From the NCBI GenBank assembly GCA_002005505.1, contig KV908394.1, positions 294,112-306,611 of the forward strand: a DNA stretch of 12,500 bases, in the 5' to 3' direction. Position 1 is the first letter of the stretch. Every line of letters starts with the position of its first letter. The DNA comes from Botryococcus braunii (Eukaryota > Chlorophyta > Trebouxiophyceae). Below the pieces are notes generated by a model. That model did no database searches. It was not told the DNA's origin and saw only the letters and a list, made by a program, of their open reading frames with translations. Both the position numbers and the translations under genes were made by a program. This document shows, in pieces, positions 1 to 10,228 of this stretch.

Positions 1-23
1 CAATTGTCGGACACTCGCTTAAA

Positions 24-156
24 CTCTGCTAGCGCTGCTGTTCACTCGACCCTAACAACATCGCTGATCACTCGGTAAAACCCTACCAACATCGCTGCTC
101 CCTAGGCAAAACCCTACCAACATCGCTGCTCACTTGGCAGATCCCTGCCAACACCG
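24..156. repeat. 31-bp minisatellite, copy A
   Basis: About five tandem units. The segment beginning ccct recurs at 50, 81, 112 and 143, giving an exact 31-bp period; an earlier, shorter and more diverged unit begins at 24. Each unit is roughly ccctaccaacatcgctg followed by a 14-base linker such as ctcactcggcaaaa. The same family with the same period occurs at 10154-10228 and continues at 10986, so the array belongs to the large duplicated segment described separately. Confidence 0.85.
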
Positions 157-548
157 CTGCTCACTGTCATATTTGCTTGCAAATCCGCTGTGTGTGCTTG
201 AAGGCGCCTTGGTTTATGGGCAAGGCCTTAAGAAAATTGAAAGGATTCATGGCCTTCACATATACAACCTACGAAGGTCAGTATACACCATAGATGACAA
301 ACTTCCAAAGACTTTCAGAAGCACATTTGTTCACGAAGTGTTTCTACCGTAGGGCTGTGCCCGCGCATGAGCTTTCTCAACTGAAAGAGACTGGCCGTCA
401 GCGCCAAGTTCCACGGACATCGCAGCCTTTTGGGCTATCTAATTGCAGACTTTAGGCCTGGATCCCTTGAGAACCGCAATTCGTGTGCAGACAGCAGTCG
501 CGCTCCTCAGATGTTGAACGTGCACACAACGAAATGCGAGACTATGAT

Positions 549-806
549 CTACTGGAGGCCGCCGGTGAGAAAGATTTGGACGTCTGCCAGCTCGGGGAAT
601 GCAGAAAGCAGAGACGCAAGGAAACCCAGAGTTGTCAGACAAGCACCGTAGAGCTCCAGCAAATGCAGCAAGACGTCTTTCCAGGTGGTGAAGTAGGGGC
701 CGATCCTTCGCAGATTGTAGAAGCGCTGGCGGTCCTTCCAGTCTTGCCACACAGCCAGCGGCATGCACATCAGGAGCCCCACCCCAACCTGGCTCCCCCA
801 ATGCAT
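549..806 (-). CDS. Candidate membrane-protein exon, copy A (duplicated family)
   Basis: The minus-strand ORF has a hydrophobic helix near its start (VGVGLLMCMPLAVW), a charged linker (WQDWKDRQRF), and a long hydrophobic stretch of about 25 residues (DVLLHLLELYGACLTTLGFL and onward), then ends FLTGGLQ-stop at 549. The paralogue at 11420-11659 has about 71 of 82 identical residues, and several changes are conservative (M/I twice, L/V twice). The overlapping alternative minus frame is also open in both copies but is less well conserved. Upstream of 788 the two copies differ by one base. A CAG preceded by a pyrimidine-rich stretch sits there, so the segment may be an exon starting at 788 and not an ORF starting at the ATG at 806. 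I do not recognise the family. It could be one exon of a polytopic membrane protein or part of a mobile element. Confidence 0.4.
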   Translation of the reverse strand: MHWGSQVGVGLLMCMPLAVWQDWKDRQRFYNLRRIGPYFTTWKDVLLHLLELYGACLTTLGFLASLLSAFPELADVQIFLTGGLQ

Positions 807-951
807 CCGGGCGTGTTGGAGGGAGGGGCAGGCAGACCTCAGAAGAGCATCCTTGCCGGGAAAGCTTCATTGTTGGTAAGATTTACTACGAAGAGCCAGA
901 GACACTGACACACATCCGCACAAACACGATCTCTCTCGTCTTGCCCTCCAA

Positions 952-1735
<784 letters not shown>

Positions 1736-1780
1736 GTGCAACAGCACATTAATGCACTCATTAGCGAAGTAAAGATTGCA

Positions 1781-1975
1781 GAGACTCTTATGTTAACAGC
1801 TCTGCCCCGTATGAAGGCTGAAATGGAGCCACGTGCAAGCAGGGATTACGGAGACTATGATGATGACTGCTCTGCCACGTATGAAGGCTGACATGCAGCC
1901 ACGTATAATTAGACATTATGGAGACTATTATGTTGACAGCTTTGCCAGGTGCGAACGTGCGGACATGGAGCCATG
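1781..1975. repeat. Three tandem 70-bp repeats
   Basis: The word gagact recurs at 1781, 1851 and 1921 at exactly 70-bp spacing. It is followed in each unit by a version of ttatgttgacagctctgcc, then cgtatgaaggctgaaatgg and gagccacgt. The last unit is incomplete or diverged after about 1975. A single open frame (from the microsatellite through 1891) crosses part of the array, but it stops inside the second unit and shows no coding constraint. The array starts about 50 bp after the (AC)n tract. Confidence 0.8.
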
Positions 1976-2100
1976 CTCTAGAAGAGCAAGCCCCAGTTCA
2001 TGAAAAGGAGCAAGGTCGTTAAAAGCAATGTCAATGAGGCAAAGTGGGCAGGCGTTACAGGCATCGCCAGATCAGTGCACGGCATATGCTGCTCTCCCAA

Positions 2101-2598
2101 AAGACAGCGAGAAACCTGGTGTGTTGGAACCTGGTGTGTTGAATGTGGTTGTTTGGAGGCTCACTTTGTGTGACGGTCAGGAACTTGGTGCATCGAAGAG
2201 GGAGATTGGGAGGCTCATTTCACAAGCATCAGAGGGAGACCTTGGTTACTGAACTGGACAGTTTGGAGGCTCAACTCCTGAAACTGCGAAGTACCTTATG
2301 TGTTCAGTAGGGAGGTTTGAGGGGCTCATGTTGGAAGACAGCGAGAAACCTGTTTTACTGAAGTGGACGGTTTAAAGGCTCAAATCCTCAGACGGTGAGG
2401 AACCCGGTGTATTCAACACAGAGGTTGGGGGGCCTATCTTCTCAGATGGCGAGGAACTCTGGTGTATCAATCCAAGTGGTTTGACAGTTCATCTCGTATG
2501 TTAGCGAGAAACATGGTGTATAAAAGTAGGTAGTTTGGAGCTCATATCCCAAGACAGCGGGGAACTTGAGTGACAGAACAGGCAGGTTGGGAGGCTTT
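2101..2598. repeat. Degenerate satellite of about 54 bp period, main block
   Basis: Around nine units can be followed by eye through the motif ggaggctca and its variants, ending near 2160, 2215, 2270, 2330, 2378, 2435, 2490, 2540 and 2595. Each is preceded by agacagcgaggaacctggtg, then tattgaa and cggtttgg, with variations. Unit length drifts between about 51 and 58 bp and divergence is high, so this looks old. Stops are frequent in all frames, so it is not read as a coding repeat. Confidence 0.7.
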
Positions 2599-2599
2599 A

Positions 2600-3215
2600 A
2601 CCACGTCCGCATGGACACGGCTAAGCATGTTGATGTGCGTCGGGTACGAGACCTACTTGATCGGCATGCAGATCTTTTGTGGGTGGCCTGGGGGAACCCT
2701 TCTCCTCGCTCATGTATCTCAGCAAGGGAATTGTATTGTAGATATCATGGTTTATTCGCCCTCAACATGTACCTCTGCATAGAGGTGCCCCCAGACTTCA
2801 TCTCCCTGTTAAGACTGTGATAACCCTTTTACGGTTCCGCTTAGTATGTCATGACCTTCCAGTTGACACTGGTAGACAGCAAGGGATCCCCCGTAATGCG
2901 AGGATCTGTACTAGGTCTTCATTAGGCATGGTAGGACATGAGTTTTGATTTCTCTTCATTTGTCCATTTTTTAGACACATTCGATCTCAGTTTAACCACC
3001 TGTTCCACCCGGGAGTTCGACCAGCTACTCTCCTCATGTGGCAGCAAGACGGTGAAGGGGTTGTAAGGTTTGTGGTTGTACTTGAAAGGCCAACGTGAAT
3101 GCTTCAGGGACATCCAGCTCTCAGCAGTGGACCTAGGTCCTGGACAATTGTACCGCCATCCCTTCAGCCACAATGGCTGGTTCTGGATGTGATACTTCCT
3201 TCCTTTCTTCTAGCA
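2600..3215. other. Unrelated block between two parts of the 54-bp satellite
   Basis: No satellite units are visible here, yet the satellite resumes at about 3219 with the same word order. The block is therefore either an insertion into the array or a unique spacer. Frames are short. On the plus strand at about 2619-2676 a frame reads AKHVDVR, then VRDLLDRH, then LWV, which loosely resembles the end of a Copia-type RNase H domain (KHIDxRxHFxRD and so on). That likeness is short and could be chance. Nothing else was recognised. Confidence 0.35.
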
Positions 3216-3218
3216 CAT

Positions 3219-3352
3219 CAGCAACCTTGGTGTATTGCATAGGTAGGTTGAAAGGCTTTTAACACATCTATGTATCCCGTGTACTGAACAGGGAGGCTAG
3301 GAGGATCATTTCCCAAGACAACGAAGACACTGGTGTACTCAACAGGCAGGTT
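3219..3352. repeat. Degenerate satellite of about 54 bp period, second block
   Basis: Two to three units of the same repeat as 2101-2598 can be seen: ccttggtgtattgcataggt then aggttgaaaggctttt; a diverged unit with gtgtactgaacagggaggct; and caagacaacgaagacactgg then tgtactcaacaggcaggttt. The first unit's end (aaaggctttt, aacacatc) parallels the last unit of the main block (ggaggcttta, accacgtc). Confidence 0.6.
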
Positions 3353-4090
<738 letters not shown>

Positions 4091-4125
4091 CTATCCCCCC
4101 CCCCCGTCTGTCTGTCTGTCTCTCT

Positions 4126-4224
<99 letters not shown>

Positions 4225-4295
4225 CCCCCCCTCTCTCTCCCTCTCTCGCTCTCGCTCTCGCTCTCTCTGTCTGTGTGAGTGTGTGTGTGTGTGTG

Positions 4296-4364
<69 letters not shown>

Positions 4365-4425
4365 CGCGTGCGTGGGTTGTGCCTTTTTGAATATATCTGG
4401 GTTAGGGCGTGGTTACAAGTGTTCG

Positions 4426-4515
<90 letters not shown>

Positions 4516-4598
4516 GGACCCACACCAACACTGTGACGCAAACAGAGCACGTATACACAGCGGGGCGGGGGGGGGGCCAAGAGGGGGTTAAGGGGGGG

Positions 4599-4693
<95 letters not shown>
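4091..4693. repeat. Palindromically ordered microsatellite complex: CT-TG ... CA-GA
   Basis: On the plus strand a polypyrimidine tract (4091-4268, pure CT about 4136-4222) is followed by (TG)n with a GC-alternating end (4298-4374 strictly alternating), then a 52-bp spacer, (CA)n 4427-4513, a G-rich link and (GA)n 4600-4693. CT pairs with GA and TG pairs with CA in nested order, so the two halves form an imperfect inverted repeat with a spacer of about 50 bases. The G-rich link (4560-4600) corresponds loosely to the C-rich segments of the left arm. All long open frames here are dipeptide artefacts. Confidence 0.9.
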
Positions 4694-4695
<2 letters not shown>

Positions 4696-4852
4696 CCCAT
4701 GGGGTATTTAAAATTGATGGTACAATTGTTTTACACGTCAGAACACTTTGCAAGAAAATCGAACGAATGCGAAGGCCCTTCAGCGACTACCAGGGTTGCA
4801 GGCAAGAGACAGATGATAGCAGACTCGATAGTCCACTGGCATGCAAGACATG

Positions 4853-5563
4853 TCAACCGAACCATGGAATGCTCTTGATAGTGAAAGAACATACAAGGGC
4901 AGCTTGAAGGAAGCTTTCTGAAAAACTGACAGTTAAAAGCTCAAGCGGCCCCAGCAAAAAGGAGGCAACGTGTAGGCTTATCAACAAGGCCGTCTCCAGT
5001 AGGTCCTCTCGAATGCGCGGTCCGACTGGCATGTTTTTCGCAAGAAGCAACAATATCGAAATTGCGGAAATGACTGTAAAAATAAAGACAGTAGCCATTT
5101 TTGATTGCCGTGTCGGGTAAGTTGATCTAGTGGCGAGGACTACAGTTATCCCCATCCCAACTAGCAAACCGATTTTTGTGCGAATTAGATGGTGTGCCCT
5201 AGCAAATTCGTTGAAATCCGTTGTCCAAATTCTGCTCGACTCAAATTCCGTCATTGGTCGGTATGTGTTCATGCTGAACGTACCAGACCATTGAAGCTCT
5301 GATTGCATTATTTTGCGAGTGGCAAACACTTGCCATAGCAAGTGCTCTCTGCTGTATTCATTGACACTGGCTTTAGTGGTTGAAATCCTTTCGAGGGCTT
5401 GGTACCTTCGTCCAGTACCTCCATCGGACGCGTCGGACCGGTTAGCGCGTGTAAGGGGCTGTTGCATCATTTTGTGGTCCTTTCCGCATCCATCCCACGT
5501 TGGAGGGAGCCCCTCTTCCTCATGGGGGGAGCTTCCTCCAGCATTCAGGGAGCCAGGGGCCAC
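4853..5563 (-). CDS. Hypothetical polytopic membrane protein or large exon
   Basis: This is an open frame of 236 codons not made of simple repeats, the longest such ORF in the window. Residues 1-125 are mostly polar. Hydrophobic segments follow at about 130-145 (IGLLVGMGITVVLA), 157-176 (ATVFIFTVISAISILLLLAK) and 188-211 (ETALLISLHVASFLLGPLEL and onward), with a weaker one at 217-230, and the frame ends SIPWFG-stop. The first codon of the open stretch is GTG. The first ATG is residue 32 (5468-5470, followed by a second ATG), giving 205 residues if translation starts there; alternatively the polar N-terminal part is joined to an upstream exon. A pyrimidine-rich acceptor-like site (ttgttccctacag on the minus strand) lies near 5635-5650. 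I recognise no domain. The spacing of helices and an acidic-D-LL start to the last long helix vaguely recall the duplicated ORFs at the window ends, but I cannot call homology. Downstream lies the (GA)n arm of the microsatellite complex. Confidence 0.45.
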   Translation of the reverse strand: MAPGSLNAGGSSPHEEEGLPPTWDGCGKDHKMMQQPLTRANRSDASDGGTGRRYQALERISTTKASVNEYSREHLLWQVFATRKIMQSELQWSGTFSMNTYRPMTEFESSRIWTTDFNEFARAHHLIRTKIGLLVGMGITVVLATRSTYPTRQSKMATVFIFTVISAISILLLLAKNMPVGPRIREDLLETALLISLHVASFLLGPLELLTVSFSESFLQAALVCSFTIKSIPWFG

Positions 5564-5639
5564 ATGGAATCCTCATGAGGTCCATGGAGAGAGCCTTTTC
5601 CCTCTAGGAAACCTGTTGCAATTCACAATTCTGTAGGGA

Positions 5640-5975
5640 ACAAATCGAGCACCGAGCTGCGAGAATGAGATGAAGTGTGCATAGCATCGCCGGCATACGC
5701 AGAGAATATGGAAGAGCCAGAAATGCATCCCCTTCCCACCGTATATTCACTGACCTCCTTTTCAGCTAGCTTAACTTACCACTTTCCCCTACTCCTTGGC
5801 AGCGTGGGTCCGGTTGTTGTTGCTCGCGGGGTGTATTCTAGGTACTTACAAAAAGTTTAGATCCCTATTCTTAGAGTCCCCATTAATTTTCACCTCCACC
5901 TATCAATTCTCCGGCTTCCTAATCCCCACCCAGGGTTTACGTTTGTCCTTACGCCTTACGATTGTCTGACAAAAT
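5640..5975. other. Stretch without recognisable gene; donor-like site on minus strand
   Basis: No convincing ORF. On the minus strand a GTAAGT sequence (5849-5844) matches the common eukaryotic 5' splice-site consensus, lying upstream of the membrane-protein ORF in the same orientation. The flanking upstream frame is open for only about 16 codons, so an exon here is speculative. Confidence 0.25.
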
Positions 5976-6213
<238 letters not shown>

Positions 6214-6259
6214 AATATCACCTTTAGTATTTGGCCCCTAGATTCCGCGTCCCTGCATG

Positions 6260-6427
6260 ATGGATTTTTGGTATGCGGTTAGAATAGGCTTCACTCTTAA
6301 TTCTAAAAAGTGCAAAGTGTGCATGACCCGGCACACGCGGAGAAGACATTATGTAAGCACCATCAATATTCCGTGCTTCCTGGGTACTTAGAAAAACGGA
6401 ACTCTCTAGGTACCTAGGTACTCATGA
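6260..6427 (+). pseudogene. Possible fragment of a LINE reverse transcriptase thumb region
   Basis: A plus frame at about 6260-6390 reads FWYAVRIGFTLNSKKCKVCM, then a basic stretch and Y-V-S-T-I-N. In many non-LTR retrotransposons the segment just after the YxDD box has the form G-(F/L)-x-(L/F)-N-x-x-K-C-(K/E)-V and ends in a Y-L-G motif; a YLGT in another frame follows at about 6410-6425. A stop and a frame change separate the parts. Since this segment normally lies downstream of the RT palm, its position before the palm at 7000-7640 implies a second, truncated element or a rearrangement. Confidence 0.35.
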
Positions 6428-7051
6428 CCTTCACCTGGTGGATCGGGATTTGGGTGGTCCGCCACCAGGTCAGGGGAGGGCTAACGCGTCCCATCATCTT
6501 ATTCGGCGGAGAGCTGAGCTCTGGTCTTCGGGCCACTTTGATGAGGTGATTCAGGAGTTACAGATGTCACCTTCTCCATCTCTTTTGAGGCCTGCCCCCG
6601 TCGATGGTGATGAGTGGGTTCGGAGTAGAATTAAGAAGTTAGTGAGTGAGGCGCATTTGGTGGCGACGGCTCAGGCATCATAAGCCCAGCTCGGTTGCTC
6701 CCTTAAGAAGCTTCTTGGCTGCCACAACGGCTGAGGTTCAGTCTTTAAACCCCCCAAGGGATCCTTTGGAGGTTCTCGACGGGGATGATACTGCTTCTCC
6801 ACCCTTGTTCTGCTCGAGAGGGCATGTCGTGGGGGCTTCACGGAGTTCTAAGGTGGGTACTGCGTACCGGCGGGATGGTCTCCGTGTTCGACATCTTCTA
6901 GATGTCTTAGGGCCCCTGCCCATGGGGTGTGATCCCTAGTTCTTGTGGGACTCACGTCCCTCCTCAATGCGGTTTTTAAAGGAGCTATGCCGGTTGGTAT
7001 CCGGCCCTTTTGGGTCGGGGGGCCGGTCACTCCCCTCCTCAAGCCGCAAAA

Positions 7052-7063
7052 GGGGGGGGGGGG
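7052..7063 (+). other. G12 homopolymer at a frame change in the RT pseudogene
   Basis: The fingers-region frame ending LLKPQKGG and the following VRPIAVG frame meet at this run of 12 G. One G fewer or two more would put both in a single frame. It could be a true slippage mutation or a sequencing or assembly error in a homopolymer. Confidence 0.6.
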
Positions 7064-7144
7064 CGGTTCGTCCTATCGCGGTGGGGAGCATCTTTAGGCG
7101 CTTGGCGTCCAAGATTGCGGTCCGGGCAGCTCTGCCCTTGGTGG

Positions 7145-7190
7145 GACCCTACTAAAAGGTAAAAGTAAAATATATCAGTCAGACCCTACT
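7145..7190. mobile_element. 28-bp insertion flanked by 9-bp direct repeats
   Basis: gaccctact occurs at 7145-7153 and 7182-7190, with a 28-bp AT-rich sequence between (aaaaggtaaaagtaaaatat then atcagtca). The RT frame stops in this insert and resumes at 7190 in a phase consistent with a clean 37-bp gain. This is what a target-site-duplicating insertion leaves, possibly a tiny element or an excision remnant. Alternatives are a filler insertion at a repaired break, or a very short intron-like sequence (GGTAAAAG near its start). Confidence 0.55.
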
Positions 7191-7427
7191 TGCGCCCTCT
7201 GCAAGTGGGTGTGTGGATCCGTGGTGGCGCAGAAGCTCGTGTCCACTCCTTTAAGCAGGTGGTTGAGGCGCGGCAAGATGATCATTCCTCATCCTTGCTG
7301 CAGCTCGACTTTCAGAACGCTTTTAATCTTGTTTCCCAGTCCCGGTCTCTTGCGCAAGTAAGGACGTTGTGTCCTGAGCTGTTGCCTTACGTTTGATCGT
7401 GCTACGGGCGTGATGCTCATCCTTTTG

Positions 7428-7469
7428 TTGGGCAACGGTGTGTGTTGGTTGTGTTGGGCAACGGTGTGT
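7428..7469. repeat. 25-bp local tandem duplication in the RT pseudogene
   Basis: gttgggcaacggtgtgt begins at 7428 and again at 7453. It falls just before the motif B region, at GQRCV, and adds residues not expected there. Confidence 0.6.
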
Positions 7470-7510
7470 CGGCGACGCGGGCTGTCCATCAAGAAGACCC
7501 ATTGGCCCCA

Positions 7511-7541
7511 CTTTTTTTTTCTTTTTTTTTTTCTTTTTTTT
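7511..7541. repeat. T-rich tract interrupting RT motif B region
   Basis: T runs with two single C interruptions lie between PLAPL and LALAIHP. The family normally has only a couple of hydrophobic residues there, so the tract looks like local expansion of a few T codons. It creates a run of phenylalanines in one frame and a shift relative to the following YLDD segment. Confidence 0.7.
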
Positions 7542-8348
7542 GGCTTTAGCGATCCACCCCTTCTTTTGTTCGCTGCGCATTTGCTTGTGTGCGGTTTGAG
7601 GATGTGCTGCAGGGGTGGTATTTAGACGATGATTATATTATCGGGGATCCACTTGTCTTGCGCGCATATTTGGAAAGGCAGACGGCAGGTTGGATTTCCC
7701 GCAGAGGTTCGTCAATGCCCTGAGCTAGGGCTTCGTCTGTTGGGGGGTCCCCTGTCTGCGTCACGCGTGTTTGTTTCGGCTTCTGTAGGGGCTAAAGCGT
7801 TTAATGTACAGGAGGACGTGTTAGACGGGTGGGAGGCGCCTGTGTCTGGGGCCGTTGAGGAGGCTCGCTTGCCCTTCAGGGCAGTTTGTCCGCACTTTGA
7901 TTGGGAAGCTCCTGGATGAGGCGTTTCTTGCAACAGATGTGCAACGCAAGATGGGTGAGCGTCAGTCAAACATACGTCGGCAAGCTCTTCTTGGGTTGCC
8001 CGCTCGGGAACGTTTAGTCCAGGTCTTAGATTCAGCGGCCGGGCCGGTTTGAAATCTCTGGATTTCAAGCGCTCCGGGATTCCGGCCGGGAGCATGGGCC
8101 AAGTAATGGCGAACATTGAGTTATGGTGTAGGTTACGGTATCAGCTGCTGATCCCCATGTTCCCAGCAGGCGCCCCGTGGCCCCGCTGTGGTCAGGGGAT
8201 GGACCGGTTGGGTGACCATGCCGTTCAGTGTAGGGTGGGTTGTGGGGTGGCTAACACGTATCGTCACAAAGCGGTGCGGGACGTGCTGTCTTGGATAGGG
8301 AAGGAAGTGGAGGTGGTGGTCGGTTCGAGACGCGTCGGCCGGACTTAA

Positions 8349-8730
8349 TGTTTCAACACTGACTTTTTTTCAGTTCAAGGGCCGGCGTTAGAAAAAGTGT
8401 GACGTGTGCATTCACTCTTTATTCTGAGGTGTGCATGTTGCCTTAGGCCTTCAGTGCGTGTTGTGTTGAGATGATGTCCGTGTCTGTATTTATTACTGGC
8501 AGTCACCTGTATGTCCGCTAACACTTGTTACTTACTTTACGTTGCTATCGGCTACACCTCCGTTAACCGATCTGCCCTTGCTATCCCGTGTATTCCGCGA
8601 TACACAAGCAACCCAACTTGGCGAAAACAGTTGGGTTACCCAATTGCTTTCAACCCACAAACAGTCCAAAGCAAACTCCGGTTCTCCGATACCCTCAAGA
8701 CTTGTGAGTTACGACCAACAATCGGCGCAA
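8349..8730. other. Stretch after the RT pseudogene; one hairpin
   Basis: No recognisable gene. A perfect 9-bp inverted repeat (aacccaact at 8610-8618 and agttgggtt at 8629-8637) encloses a 10-base loop tggcgaaaac. A short frame at about 8359-8400 reads TDFFSVQGPALEKV, faintly recalling the tail of the RT family's endonuclease region (SPLQPALEKA-like), but it is too short to claim. Confidence 0.35.
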
Positions 8731-8894
8731 CTATATAAGGAGCCAAACCAGACAGGCAATGGTTTATACACACCTCTTGCAAGGCAGCTACCATGAAGTT
8801 CACTGTCTGGCGAATCTCCTCCGATCTGCCCTCTTTGCCAAGATTGCAACGTGACCGTTCGTTACGGGTGTTCCCTTACCACTGTACTTTATGA
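8731..8894 (+). promoter_or_regulatory. TATA-like box followed by ATG and 33-codon ORF
   Basis: ctatataagg at 8731-8740 matches a TATA box. An ATG in fair context (ctaccatgaa) occurs at 8793 and opens a 33-codon ORF ending in TGA at 8892-8894. The peptide (MKFTVWRISS at its start) has no recognised domain or signal peptide. The spacing would suit a short 5' leader, but such combinations arise by chance in a sequence of this size. Confidence 0.2.
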
Positions 8895-10153
8895 TCACAT
8901 CAAGTGACCGTGAAGTACATCTCTAGTCCTGACGAGTCTCAGGCTCATGCTGCTTCTCATGACCCCTTTTCTAACACGTGTACACTCTCGTTAGGATCCC
9001 TATCTCAGTTCCAGGAATCTCAAGTGACAAAGACTCGCACGATGCTCCTAGCCCCTCATTTACCCTTACTGTGCACTTTAAAGACACACAGACAGGAGTT
9101 CAGACAATGAAACGCTTGCAATAGTAGGTACATTTAGGACTTGTGCACAGGACGTGCATAATTTTAAGACGTGCCTTTATAAAGACATGGAGTGTACTTG
9201 AAGTGACATACGTCCGTAAGTGATATTGTACACCCGGATACATACCTTATGTGCTCTCAATACACAACAGTATAGATACGTATGTACAAGGGCCGGCGGC
9301 CTACCTGTAAGTAAGCCGGACAATAATGCTTTTATAAATGCAATAAGAGACAAGCTCCCGTCATGCAATGAGGCCAAGCAGAGTTGCATGGCATTGAGTC
9401 AAGGCAAAGGCCAACCAAGACTGCATGCACACAGGGGAGAGGCCTGCTCAGATTCGTCTTTCAAAAGGCCGAGGCACGCAACACAGAAGCCACGCTATAT
9501 GCGATTAGGAAATACTTCAGATTTTATTACAGACACACATGCTATTGTCACTACGGCAATCTAGCTCAAGGCTTCATCTGCCACGGTACTTGCCGATTTG
9601 TCGAAACCAGAGACCGTGGGGACTGGTCCAACTATGCTTTTTTCACGCCGATTCCTTAAGAAACAATTTGCAAATTGACGCGTGTGCATGTTTCAGCTGT
9701 ACTAATTAAATCTTATTCCAGTGGCACCCTAAGCACCTGTTCATCACTTGAGCAAGCTGCCTCGCAATGCCAGCCTCCAAAGGAGCCTCTCACCCTTCAC
9801 ACGGATCTAAAACGACTTGACTGTATAGACCATATATAGACTATATCTAAAAAGACACATATGTTTCAGCGTTCCAGCTCGAAGCTGTCCTTGCCCAGCC
9901 TTGCCTACTGTTCAAGCACCTTAGGCTTCAACCACAACTAGTTCTGCAGCATTACTTTGAAGTATGGTCCAGTACGTGACATGTGCTGGGGGTCTACGAC
10001 AGTCACGTCACCTCAAAAATGCACATACGTCACTGGGAACCATCACCCATTAAGGAGGGTGGGGGTTACGCACAGTCTTACAACATATATTTGAGACTCC
10101 ACAACACTCTTCTAGCACTAGTGCTAGCAGAGCACTGCTACTCATTGGGCAAA
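8895..10153. other. About 1.25 kb without recognisable gene
   Basis: Several ORFs of 60-115 codons exist on both strands and overlap one another in different frames; none shows a motif, hydrophobic pattern or repeat that favours it. There is a small tata-rich patch at about 9831-9846 and a short palindrome ctagcacta-gtgctag at about 10112-10128 just before the minisatellite. No RNA gene was recognised. Confidence 0.4.
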
Positions 10154-10228
10154 ATTTGCTAGCGCGGCTGCTCACTTGGTATAACCCTGCGAGCATCGCT
10201 GCTCCCTTGGCAGAACCCTGCCAGCACC
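10154..10228. repeat. 31-bp minisatellite, copy B (interrupted)
   Basis: Units begin at 10154, 10185 and 10216, keeping the 31-bp period of copy A. The third unit breaks off after ccctgccagcacc and resumes as accctgccagcacgactg at 10986. The resumed unit continues in phase with a linker (ttgtctcggcaata), so the array is split by the 758-bp block between. Confidence 0.8.

Larger units (their letters stand above)
6430..8348 (+). pseudogene. Degenerate non-LTR-type retrotransposon reverse transcriptase
   Basis: Coding pieces in several frames follow the usual order of a eukaryotic RT family with a C-terminal zinc-knuckle-like motif. They are an N-terminal helical region (about 6430-6680); RDGLRVRHLLDVLG before the fingers (6870-6910); a fingers segment GAMPVGIRPFWVGGPVTPLL (about 6978-7040); VRPIAVGSIFRRLASKIA (7066-7119); LQVGVWIRGGAEA (7193-7231); motif A LQLDFQNAFN with catalytic D at 7307-7309; motif B region HQEDPLAPL (G of QGDP replaced by E); motif C WYLDDDYIIGDP with YLDD at 7619-7630; LGLRLLGGPL (7725-7754); and a C-terminal CGQGMDRLGDHAVQC followed by YRHKAVRDVL (8187-8290). 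Breaks include a stop at 6936-6938, a frame change at the G run 7052-7063, an insertion at 7145-7190, TGA at 7394, a poly-T shift at 7511-7541, and frame changes near 7595, 7700 and 8045. The first knuckle cysteine appears to be W (tgg at 8178). The endonuclease region beyond 8348 is missing or unreadable. It is dead as written. The Cys/His-then-RH arrangement suggests the restriction-like-endonuclease class, which is inference. Confidence 0.8.

Noticed and set aside
24..156. Telomere-like repeat, since the complement of each 31-bp unit contains tagggttt
   Set aside because: It occurs once per 31-bp unit and varies (taggg, cagggt), with no run of pure telomeric units; an internal minisatellite is simpler.
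439..870. Overlapping minus-strand frame of 143 codons in copy A (and 11322-11705 in copy B)
   Set aside because: Open in both copies but less conserved and with more radical changes than the hydrophobic frame; probably its shadow.
8314..8327. ggttcgagac resembling a tRNA B box
   Set aside because: It lies in the RT pseudogene coding frame, and no A box or cloverleaf fits upstream.
9220..9659. Two overlapping plus-strand ORFs of 114 and 91 codons
   Set aside because: They overlap in different frames, show no motif or helix pattern, and have stop spacing expected by chance for this composition.
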